Part shown: positions 32,620 to 44,600 of the stretch, piece after piece
Numbering within the stretch: position 1 is the stretch's first letter
How the letters are laid out: each line of letters begins with the position of its first letter
Assembly (NCBI GenBank): GCA_029961685.1
Contig: JARWKL010000011.1
Span: 6,326,501 to 6,390,500 of the forward strand
Direction: 5' to 3'
DNA: 64,000 nucleotides
Origin: Aristolochia californica
Taxonomy: Eukaryota; Streptophyta; Magnoliopsida; Piperales; Aristolochiaceae
The notes under the pieces: model-generated
What the model saw: the letters and a program-made list of their open reading frames with translations, nothing else
Databases searched by the model: none
What the model was told of the DNA's origin: nothing
Position numbers and translations under genes: made by a program

Positions 32620-35600
32620 ATGGCGGGTGGCGGTTGCTGTCCGTCCATGGATCTGTTCCGCTCGGAGCCGATGCACCTGGTTCAGCTCATCATTCCTATA
32701 GAGTCCGCCCATCGGACTATCTCTTACCTCGGAAATGTCGGGCTTATTCAATTCAAAGATGTATGTCGGAATTTCTATATTCCTTGCCCTCTTTTTTTTT
32801 TTTTTTTCTCTTGCATATACTGGGGGTTCATAAATTTGTTATTTTTTTTTTAATGTCTTGATCCTAGTGTAAATTTCTGCCTTCCATAGTTTTTTCTGTT
32901 GTTTTTTGCGTAATATACTGGGGTTTCATAAAAGTCTTGATCCTAGTGTAAATTTCTGCCTTCCGTAGTTTTTCCTGTTGTTTTTTTGCGCAATAAACTG
33001 GGGTTTCATAAAATTTGTGTTTTTTTTTTAATGTCTTAATCCTAGTGTGAATTTCTGCCTTCCATAGTTCTTCCTGTTGTTTTTTTGCGCAATATACTGG
33101 GGTTTCATAAAATTTGTGTTTTTTTTTTTAATCTAATGTCTTGATCCTAGTGTGAATTTCTGCCTTCCATAGTTTTTCCTGTTGTTTTTTGCGCAATATA
33201 CTGGGGTTTCATAAAATTTGTGTTTTTTTTTTTTAATGTCTTGATCCAAGTGTGAATTTCTGCCTTCTATAGTTCTGCCTGTTGTTTTTTGCGCAAGATT
33301 TAGGTCGAGAGTTAGTGCAGCACTTTGAAGAATTTGTACCTGTCATTCAAAACTTAGAAAAGGAACTTGTGCCTGCTTGTATTGTAAACAATATTTTATT
33401 AAGTTGAGAAAAGGCTGGGGGAGGGGGGAGGGGCGAGTGAATGATATCGTAGAATGAGTAAATCTAAGAGTATATATTTTTTTTATTTGAATGGGGCATT
33501 CAACTTGTTTTGCTATGCCAACTGATCACGTTTTGGCTGGTCTTGTGATATTCGGCTCTTTTCTTCTTTCCTTATTTATCCAATGGAAAGAAAAAGAGTA
33601 CAAAAGTTGAGCACTACAGAGCGGTGTTCCCCAGTATTGTTTCTCCTTTTAATGTTCCATTTTTCATCTTAACTTGTTTCACAAGAAGTTTTTTTTTACT
33701 GTCTTTAGCTGGAAATAACTCCACTAGCTGTGGTACTGAATATGTTATTTCTTTCCCTCCACTTTATTTTTATCATACTTCTTCCTGTCCTTGCTGGTTA
33801 ATTAATCGAGCACATTTAAAATAAACCTGGAAATTGTCCTATTCGTAATCCTTTATCCTTTTTCTCCCTTGAATACCCTTGCAAGTCTATGTGATAATTT
33901 GATATGTTTCTGTCTCTTTTCTTTGCTGTTATCAGCAGCTTTCTTGAAATAAAAATCTGAAAATTGAAATGATCATACTTGGAAGCTATATCTGGCTTCC
34001 ATTTGTAACTTAGCTATGTTAGGTGTAACAATTAGAGATCTTGAAGTTTCTTGTGTGCAAGCCTCTAGGGAACCTGTGTTACTGCTAGTGAAAAGTCAAC
34101 CGTCCTTAGTCATTTTACATCTACTGGTTTGGTTGGTATATATGTATTCTTTGAGATGACATGCTAATCCTTCTCTGTATGTGTTGCATCATGATTCTCT
34201 GTTTTATTGATTTTTTTTTCTTAATGAGGGTGTCTGCTGCAAACAAGCTTCCTCCTTAATAGTCTTAGACCAATATCTTGTAATAAGGGCCAGTAATGGT
34301 ATCTCATTGGCAGACCTGAAAATCACATAAAGATTGGAAGACTAGCACAAAACTAGTAAATGGTAAATCAGAATGGAGGAGCCATTCAACCACCTTTAAC
34401 GTTAGTGAGGCAAGTCTTTCAGGATAATGATTCTGCCTTTTCCTTTCAATATCTCCCTCATTTTTTTTTTCTGGTTCGTCTAATACCAATGAAATATTTT
34501 TCAGATTCGTTCATGGGGAGCTTCATGTTTTGGTACATGAAAGCAAAGCTCCGTTTAAATACAGATATACAGACTTTGCTTCTTTTTTTTGAAAGTTCTG
34601 TTTCAAACAAAAAAAGAAGCAAAGTTTGTATATCTGTATTAAAAAGAACATAGAGAATCCAAAGAGGAGGAAAAAGTACAACCCAATCCTCAGATACCTG
34701 AGGATGTTAGGCGTGCGCCCCCCCCTTGTTGATGATAAAAAATGAATTCACAATCATACCTTTTTGTTAAAGCATTTTCTACAAAATTTCTCAGCTTTAC
34801 ATTGGATTTCTTTTCAATCCTATTTTCAAATAAAGGGTGGCTTATCTCATTCTCCGGTTCTATGTGTATTTTTTTTATTTTTAAATGTTGTACCCCGTAT
34901 CGTGGCATTCTTAAACTCAAGACCTCAATATAAAAAGCCTCGTTGCCATTGAGCCAAAGGCCAAATACACATGGGCAATGTATTTGTTGGAGTAAATTTC
35001 AAATTATTTAGATGGATCTTGCCTCATCTGTTCACTCTGCTATTGGCTCCAAGTGTGCATAGCAAAAATCCACTCAGCCTCATTGAATTTTGGTTCTTGT
35101 ATGAATACTAACATCTGAGATCACCAATTACTTCTTCCAAGAGTTTATATGGTTTCAATGTGTTGATTAGAGATTATTGATTTTTCTTTTAACAAAATTA
35201 AATACTAGTTCCTTGAGAATGTAAGAGTTGGATTACACCTGCCAACACGTCACTCTGTCAAATCAGAACTAAAATGCAAAAATTATAATCCAGTACTTTT
35301 GGACTGATTTTTTGGTTGTTAAGTGAGTTCATACAACTGCAACTTATTTATTTGTTTATTTATTTTCTGTATACGAGTTTGTAATGCCTGATGTTGGTCT
35401 TTCTTTTCAGCTGAATGCGGATAAAAGCCCGTTCCAAAGAACGTATGCCAATCAGGTATGGATTGGTCTACAACAGAAACCCTGGAATTTTTATTGTTAG
35501 ATTAGGAATTTTAAAGTCATCCTTTACTTTTGATGTTAATAAGGAATTTTTAAGTTATCATTCTCTTTGGATGTTAATAAGAAATTTTTAAGTAGTCATT

Positions 35601-38600
35601 TACTTTTGATGTTAATAAGTAATTTTTAATTTATTGTTTACTTTTGATGTTAATAAGTAATCCTTATTTTCTTAGAGGAAACCCAGAGTTCCAAACACTT
35701 TAATCAACTATTCCTTGTTGATATCTAGATCTACCAACAGCTGGCTGATTCCCTTGACAAGGAGGGTTTAGGCATCAACTTGTTGTTGCTCTAAAATTGT
35801 CCCCATTAGTTGCTGTTCTCTCTCTTTAGCAGCATTCATTTAGATGCTTTCTTATTTAATGTTATAAAATCGTCACCAATCCGGTGAGGTGACTGTGCCG
35901 GTCCAACGTGGTTCAACCGGGTCGACCACTGGTATAACATCATGTGTATAAAAAAAAACGTTAAGGGGTGAGGGGAATGCGCTGAGGCCAGCCTTCTCCT
36001 GCCTTCTTCCTCTGACTGGAAGGGCCCCCATCCTCCCCTTGGCAGTACATGGAACCTGTAAACAAGCCTGTGTATTCTCCTAAGGATTTCAACAACAAAC
36101 ACGGAATGATTTAACACCTCTGGAACAAGTCAGGCATTCGATATCAACCATGATTGAATTCTTTAACATTCTGGACAGCAACATACTGAACATATTTTCA
36201 GCATTGAAAACTGAGGAACATGAATTCAACTGAGTGAACTAGAAAAGAGAATTCACAGATTGATATGTGTCAAAACAAACAGTCCTAGTCCATCCAAGAA
36301 CTACTTCCACAGAAGCACACAGGTTGGGAGCTAAAGAGGGTCATCTGAAACTCCCACTGGACTTCTCCTGCAGGGATTGGCATCTCAGCATTCAATGGAA
36401 AGTCCGGCTCATGACCTTGTAAACCTGACCCTCTGGCCTGGTGAAGCAGCAGAGGCCGATCATGCTTACCTGCAATAGGGGGCCTTTGTGCTAGAGCAAT
36501 AAATGTGTTCATAATTGTGATGTCAGACTCACACATATTTTTTACGCATGACCTCCTGCAGAGCCTCTAACAGAATCAGTTCCCTCCTTTCTTCCCCCAA
36601 TTCTCAAACATTCCAGCTCCTCAAAACACTCTCTTTCCCAATTCCTGCAATCAGGTATAACTTCCCCGTCAATTCCTCTCTGTTGGTCAGCAATCGAATG
36701 AATGTAAGATCTGATGGCAGCTTTGTTATCGGTCTCTCTCATTTTCTAGTTCGAAGAACGAAAACCACCATGAAGAATGACTCCCTCATTGTGAAGTAAA
36801 GACACCGATTTGAAAAGACCCTCTGGCCTGGTGAAGCAGCAGAGGCCGATCATGCTTACCTGCAATAGGGGGCCTTTGTGCTAGAGCAATAAATGTGTTC
36901 ATAATTGTGATGTCAGACTCACACATATTTTTTACGCATGACCTCCTGCAGAGCCTCTAACAGAATCAGTTCCCTCCTTTCTTCCCCCAATTCTCAAACA
37001 TTCCAGCTCCTCAAAACACTCTCTTTCCCAATTCCTGCAATCAGGTATAACTTCCCCGTCAATTCCTCTCTGTTGGTCAGCAATCGAATGAATGTAAGAT
37101 CTGATGGCAGCTTTGTTATCGGTCTCTCTCATTTTCTAGTTCGAAGAACGAAAACCACCATGAAGAATGACTCCCTCATTGTGAAGTAAAGACACCGATT
37201 TGAAAAGACCCTCTGGCCTGGTGAAGCAGCAGAGGCCGATCATGCTTACCTGCAATAGGGGGCCTTTGTGCTAGAGCAATAAATGTGTTCATAATTGTGA
37301 TGTCAGACTCACACATATTTTTTACGCATGACCTCCTGCAGAGCCTCTAACAGAATCAGTTCCCTCCTTTCTTCCCCCAATTCTCAAACATTCCAGCTCC
37401 TCAAAACACTCTCTTTCCCAATTCCTGCAATCAGGTATAACTTCCCCGTCAATTCCTCTCTGTTGGTCAGCAATCGAATGAATGTAAGATCTGATGGCAG
37501 CTTTGTTATCGGTCTCTCTCATTTTCTAGTTCGAAGAACGAAAACCACCATGAAGAATGACTCCCTCATTGTGAAGTAAAGACACCGATTTGAAAAAACC
37601 CTTGACAAGTTGGAAGATCTGGAGATTAAGCAGAGCTTGTTCCTAGAATGGTACAAATGTGTGGAAATCAGTGTTACCAACTTAAAAAGAAGTATGAAGA
37701 GGAGTCTGGTTTACAAACAAGGGGCAAGGGGAGGGGAGCAAGCCCCCTCCTTTGTCATGTGTCACGTGGGGACGTGTAATCTGGTGACTGAGTCGGGTCA
37801 GCAGGTTCCCTGGTTGAGCCAGACAACCCAGCCGTGTCAACTGGTTTTTGACCCAAATCTGGGTCTTCGATCTGTATGACGCAGACAAGGCACTGGGTCT
37901 GGTTGAACCCTGTTCAACTGGCCAGGCAGGTCTAGATTTTATAACATTGTTTTATCCTATTTGTTTTCTTTTGTCTTTCTGATGAAATCTCCTTCATTCA
38001 AACAAAAGTTAATCTCTGCTGATACCTGGCATTGTTCTGCTTGTTCTGGACAATATCATGCAGGTCTTTGCCATTAGTGCAACTCTCTCTCTAATTTTTT
38101 ATGTGATACTTGTGGTTGATGTATGATATGAAAGATTGATGGCATTATTGTGGGTCTCAAACTAGGTGAAGGATAAATGTCTGACCCCAGTAAGTTGTGA
38201 TTCTGCCACCAAAATGCTATGGCTATGAATCAGAAACATTTAGTTTGAGACCGTTCCTTCTTAATTGACATGGACATATTGCTATTCTAACGATCTCTTT
38301 CATTGGTTTTGGGGGGGAGGGAAGTGGTGATATATAACCAGACTACAGGTCATTTTGTTGTTTAATTTACTAACATGCTGAAAAGATAATGACAGCTGGT
38401 AGATTCATTTTTGGGAGATTGCTAGGAGAACACAGTTAGCTTATGTAGGTCAGTGTTAGCTGATGGAATGGCAGTATAAGCAATATATTGGTCAATGGGC
38501 AAAATTTTAGTAACTGTGGAAGATTCGAAATGACTTGTCAGGGATAAGAAAGTTTCGTAGTTTGTTTAGTACTACTAAGATATCCTCGTTTAAAATATTT

Positions 38601-41600
38601 TTTGAATTGATAAAAATGATAACAAATAAGGTTGCAGTCCTTAGAAACATCGAAAGGCATTTTCTGGTACGAGGTGAGCTTAAAGCTTTGCCTGTTTCCA
38701 GTCAGATCTGCTGTTATTTTCCGTTCATGCTCTCAAAATATAATCAAAGGCTAAAGATGTATTTACATGGTATCTTTGTCATTAATAAGAACATTATTTA
38801 AACATAACTGACAGATTGCGAGAAAGGAAAGTTTTTGCTGGAGATTCTGTAAACAGAAGGTGAAATAAGGGAATACGTGCTAAAGTTGATTATCCGCTTA
38901 ATGCTGAAAATGCCTTCCTTGGTAGTCCAGAGACATCAGGCTTAGGACCACATAACTTATTGTCTCACGTTGTGGCCTTGCGCATGTCCCATGGTGCCTA
39001 TGGCTCGAGTGAAATAACCGGAGATTCAATTCCAAGTCTAGCACCTTGGATAATACAGATTCTCAAGCAATGGGCCTTATCTCGAGTTGGTTACATACTA
39101 GGAAGGAGTTTGCCTCTCTATCGGGCGTTTCCCTTCAGGAATCCGGTTATGGTTTGATCGTGCATATGGTGGGCCCCTGCAGGAATCCGGTTATGGCTAC
39201 CTGCGATCCTCTCACTTATGACTGCATCAAACTCAATTTTGATGGTAGTGCTTTGGGCGGTCCTGGGCAGGCTGGAGTTGGTGGTGTTTTCAGAGACAAC
39301 AGTGGAGACCCTATTCTATCCTATGTTGGGCCTGTGGGTATTGTTGATTCAAATATCGCTGAAGTGAGTGCTCTTCTATTTGGCCTCCAAATCTTTAAAG
39401 AGCGGCTTCATGGCAAGCTGCTTATCGAAGGAGACTCAAAGACTATCATCAGCTGGTGTTCAAAAGATAGCTCCTCCCCTTGGCGCCACGAGCCAATCAC
39501 TGACTGTATTGCTGACATTGTGTCATCCATTCATTGTAATTGGAACCCCGTTCCTAGATCAGCCAATTCTTTGGCTGATAAATTGGCAAAATTCAGAACC
39601 TCCTATCAATCTTTCATTGTTTGGAAAGGCTTTCCTTCTTGTAATCTGCTCGTTTGAGCTCTCTTAATAAAATTCATCATCATTTAAAAAAAAACAAAAA
39701 AAAAACAACATTGTGGTCTGTCAGATAGAAGAGATGCCACAGAGTTTGATGCAGGGAGCTCTTTGCTGGGAATGTTAACTTGTTGAAATTAGTATCCATA
39801 TATATTTTGTTGTATCCATGTGTTTGTTGGACAAACTTTATTTTTTATTTTTTATTTTTTATTTTTTATTTTTTATAAAGATGTATATATATTAACAAGA
39901 GAAAATTTACAAAGGGAGAGGGAGCAGATCCCTAACAACAATAGATTGCAGGGATGCTCCCTGCTTGGCTAACACATCTATAACTGAATTTGCATGTCTC
40001 AGAATGTGAGACCAAGTACAAGAGAGTAGTGAGGTAATATCTAAAATCTCCTGAAAGATGTCTCAATGGTGCCACAGTGGAGGGGAAGCACACTCGCACC
40101 ATCCAAAGACCACCTTCAAGTCCCCTTCAATGTGAGGACCATTGCAATTGTCTCTGAAAATGTGAAGCCCATTAAGGAGGCCATAGAGCTCAGCTGGCGT
40201 TGAATCGGAAATGTGTAACAGGCCGGCATAAGAGAAACACTGATTGCCAGATGGATCCAAAATAACTCCCCCAAAACCAGTGATCCCCGGATTGCCGAGA
40301 GAAGAGCCATCAAAATTCAACTTTGGGTAACTAGCTTCCGGGAGGGTCCACTCCTGCATGACTTGAACCTTGGTCCCAAAGTGCATATTTGCCAAATTAT
40401 TCCAGTTATCACAAATAGAGGTACCCTTGAAGGAAGAAAAAGACTTCTTAGTTAGAAACCGGGTGGAGATTTGCCCCGACTCCCTGTCCTCTACTCTTAC
40501 TTTTGATTCACTTTTAGCATCGAAACGCTTCTAGTTACGTTCATTCCAAAGCCCCCACGAGACGAAACTGACACATGTGGAGATCATTACTTTACCGAGA
40601 TCAGGAAGGGGATAACCAATGATCGACTTGTTGAAGGAGATCAAATAAGCTGATATATAGAATTGCAGCCCCAACTTGCAGAGAACAGAGGTCCACACAT
40701 TCCATGAGGAGTACTGTAGAAGAATATGACTGGCGGTTTCAGCCTCAACATTGCAAAAAGGACAAGAGGGGGTCGATAGATGGGTGACCCCTTCTTCTAA
40801 ACACATCTGCCGTGGGAATCTAACTCTGGCAAGCACTCCACATGAAGAATTTTATCTTTGGGGGTGCACAGAGATGCCATACAAAGTAGATATCATGCTC
40901 CCTTTGTGTCGAATCTTAGCCATTAATATAACTGTATGCAGATGAAACTGAAAAAGTGCCGCTTTTGTTAGGCCACCAAATGAGCTTGTCCACATTGGAA
41001 GGTCTCATTTTGACAAAATTCAGAGAATCCAATAAACGACTCGCTTCCATGGCCTCCAAGTCAGAAAGACCCCTTCGGGGATGTAGGCTCAGACCACCCC
41101 CCTCAAAAGCATCGGCAACTGACATCTCCCTTTGTGTAGAAAGGAGGAATAGATTCCTGAAGGAATTCCGCAAAGGCTCTTGCCCCTTCCACAAATCATC
41201 CCAAAATTTAAGAGATCTACCGCTTCCAACATAGAATCTACTGGCTGAGGAAATTTTTTTGAAGAAGTGAGTACAGTGATCTCTATATTGAGGATAACCC
41301 TCTCCGATTTCCACCAGACATCCACCATGGAGAATTCCAACCCAACTTGACATGAACCATATCCTTCCAAAGGTTATAAGAATTAGTATTGAACTTTCAT
41401 ATCCATTTAAAGAGCAGAGCTTGGTTCATTTCCTTTGATTTTTGAATCCCCAGTCCACCCAATCTCTTTGGCAGACATACTTCATCCCATATGACCAAGT
41501 GATATTTAAATGTATCACTTAATCCCCTCCAGAGAAATCTTCTTTTCATCTTATCCATGATTTTACTTATGGAAGAAGGGCAAGGCATAACTTGGGATGC

Positions 41601-44600
41601 CCACAATACAAGACTTAAGGAGGATTAACCTTCCAGCTTTGCTGAGGAGATGCTCCTTCCAGGTTGCTAATCGGGACTCAATTTTTTCGACCACCAGGTT
41701 CCATAGACTTTGGGATATACGCCCATCAAAGAGGGGGAGGCCAAGGTATGTTGCTGGGAGGCTAGTAATTGAACAACCAAATAAATTGCTATCTCTGCAA
41801 GAAGCTCAGAGCCAACATTGAATCCTATGAGAGAGGTTTTCCCCCAATTAACTTTCTGCGCAAATGTTAATTCAAAAAGGCCCAAAACTGCTTTGATCTT
41901 TCTGGCTCCATCAATATTTCCGATTCCAAATAATAAGGTATCATCCGCATACTGAAGAATAGGAATATTAAAAACCTGTTGGGGACTAGTGGGGGGGAGC
42001 CATCCAAGATTAATGGCCGAATAAAACATAGCGGAGAGGAATTCTGCTACTATATTGAATAAGAGCAGAGAAGGAAGGTCACCTTGTCTGATCCCCCTGG
42101 TTCCGTTGAATTACCCACAGACCAAACCATTGAGGATGAGGGAATAGGATGCCAAGCCCACACAACTCCTGATCCAAAAATGCCATTTTTCTCTGAAACC
42201 CATTTTTTCCATTATCTCGTCAAGCAGGATCTAATTTACTCTATCGAAAGCTTTTTCAAGATCAAGCTTAAGGGCGATTTTCGGTTCCTGGTTATGCAGG
42301 AAATGATCCATAAGCTTGTGAGCTGCCATGGTGGAATCTAAAATTTCTCTCCCCTTAAGGAAAGCGCCTTGCCCTCTGTGGTGACAATAGGGAGCAATAC
42401 TTTTAAACGGTGAGCCAGGATTCTTGCGATAATTTTGTACGCACTCGCCTCTATATTTCCTTTTTTTTTTTTGTTAATATATACATCTTTTTTCAATTTT
42501 TTTTTGTATGCACTCATAACAAGCCTGATTGGGTGAAAATTCTCTGGTTTCTCAACACTTGCTTTTTTCAGAACCAAAGTGATAAAAGATGCACCAATGC
42601 TTGTTGGACTGACTTGAAAAAATGTTTCATTCTATGGGCTGAAAGCAGATTAAATTAGCTTTAGAGGCTTGATCACAGTTTTGTACAAATATCAGACCTG
42701 GTGCCTGGATCTTTATCTCATTGGTTCAGGTTTAGAAAGAGCAAGTTGCATAGGTGTGAATTGACAGCCTCTTTCTGCTTATATCTGTTGTAAAGATATT
42801 CTTTATTTTATAAACCTTGGTTGCTGATGTAAATTTTCTCTTTCATTTTCAAAGGATGTAAGCATAAAGCTTCTTGTGCTTTGGCTAATTGTCACTGTTT
42901 AAATAGTATAACATAACTTGCGAAGTTGTTTTGGCTTTTCAATTTTTTTAGTTGATATTATCTTCTGTTCACAGATTAAAAGATGTGGTGAGATGGCTCG
43001 TAAACTACGTTTTTTTAAGGAACAAATGACCAAGGCAGGGTTATCCCCTTCAGCAAATCCCACATCACGTCCTGATATTGATCTAGACGATCTGGAAGTA
43101 AGTTGATTATGTATGATGTGGTTTACTTTTTTTTTCCCAAACATTTTGTATTGCTTTTGTTTTGTTAAAAAGAATGTTGTTTGGTTAAAAATAGATTAAA
43201 CTGGGAGAACTTGAAGCAGAGCTGGTAGAAATAAATGCAAACAGTGAAAAGTTGCAGCGGACTTATAATGAGCTAATGGAATACAAGTTAGTGTTGCAGA
43301 AGGTATGAGGTCCCATGGTTTTAACCTTTTATATATACATATATTATCTATTTATTTAATTTATTTGAAGCAAGTAATACAGCTAATTTATTTAAATTTA
43401 TAACTATACCTTGGCAAAAGGATTGATAATATGTGCATTTCCAAGTTTATATGTTGTCCATGTTTGTGATATTTTTTTACCAATATAATCACTGTAACGC
43501 CTTGTAGTTTGGGATGCTTATAACAGTTGACTTTCTCTATTTTGTGTCTAGGCTGGTGAGTTTTTTTACTCTGCTCAGAGTAGTGCTACAGCGCAGCAGA
43601 GAGACTTAGAAGCACGCCAAGCTGGTGAAGGATCTATAGACAGTCCTCTATTGGAGCCAGTATAGTTTGTTTGACTTCACCAACTTGCTAAGACTTTTTT
43701 TATTTTCTTCTGTTGAATAATGGTGCAAATTCTATTTTTTCAGGAAATGTTTATGGATCAATCAAAACAAGTTAAACTAGGGTTTATTAGTGGTCTTGTA
43801 CCCAAAGAAAAGTCGATTGCATTTGAGAGGATTCTGTTCCGCGCTACCAGGGGTAACTTATACCTCAAACAATCTGTTATTGAAGAGCCTGTCTTAGATC
43901 CTGCGTCTGGGGAGAAGGTACTTCTTTTGTGTTTTCTTTTATTAGATAATATATTTTTAACTGGTGACTTAAACTTTGTTTAAGGCTTACACAAATGAGA
44001 GGAGCAGAGCTCTTTTTTCTTTTTCTTTTTACTTTTTACAAGCTGGAGGTCTTTTAATGCTAATGTGCTCATGTTAAGAATCTATTTTTTCATTGTACAT
44101 AAATAAGTGTGAGCCCTTAAGTGTTATATCGTTATGAATTTTCAAATGTTATATTCTTCTTTGAGTTAGTTTTTTTGTAAAACGTAGAAGTATGAGTATT
44201 TCATTCTATGGTGTGAAATGTAATAAAATTGTTAGACAAATTATCGTGAAAGCTTTTTTAAGCATTCTCATATCTTTTTTGTCCGAATTAAATGGAGGCG
44301 ACTATCATTTTGAGTCAGTAGTATATACATAATGCAAAGAATGAACTAACATTACTTAAAAAGAAAGATAAAAAACGACAGTCAGTGTCAAAGTTGGCTA
44401 ATGACAGAAGATTGGATGCTAAAAGATGTGGACTTCTTCTCTTAAGAGCAGGGTTGATATCAGTAGTGCATTTTCTTCAAACTGTAAAATATCTTAAGTC
44501 TTTTGTGTATTTGGCTTTGAGCTATTTATTGTTTTGACAAATCTTGTTTGTATTTTTTTGTCTCATGCAACCTCTTATATTACTTATCCGCAGGTCGAAA

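Larger units (their letters stand above)
32761..35410 (+). other. VHA-a intron 1 (2.65 kb)
   Basis: Starts gtatgt and ends ttttcag. It carries a minisatellite (32816-33296), a hairpin (34559-34640) and, near 34690-34975 on the minus strand, a possible decayed SINE ('ggctcaatggcaacgagg'). Confidence 0.9.
35858..37948. mobile_element. Possible non-autonomous DNA element with captured fragments
   Basis: Ends are inverted copies: aatgttataaaatc (35858-35871) and gattttataacatt (37935-37948). Both ends are followed inward by GC-rich 'ggttcaaccgggtcgac / gggtctggttgaaccc'-like sequence, common at ends of plant DNA transposons. No transposase is seen. The interior holds the three 390-bp repeats. 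A clear target duplication was not found, so the superfamily is open. Confidence 0.5.
35456..42974 (+). other. VHA-a intron 2 (7.5 kb), transposon-filled
   Basis: Starts gtatgg and ends ttcacag. It contains a 38-bp tandem array (35503-35656), a terminal-inverted-repeat element with a triplicated 390-bp segment (35858-37948), a plus-strand LINE 3' fragment (about 38980-39708) and a minus-strand 2.8-kb LINE (39839-42601). Confidence 0.9.

Noticed and set aside
32816..33296. Minisatellite read as multiple small exons
   Set aside because: No conserved reading frame across units and no effect on the VHA-a frame; exon 2 joins exon 1 directly in phase.
36548..37579. Three identical plus-strand frames of 83 codons
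   Set aside because: They are the reverse strand of the triplicated exon-like segment; the minus strand has the better coding character.
42084..42341. Plus-strand frame in VHA-a intron 2
   Set aside because: It is the reverse strand of LINE reverse transcriptase.
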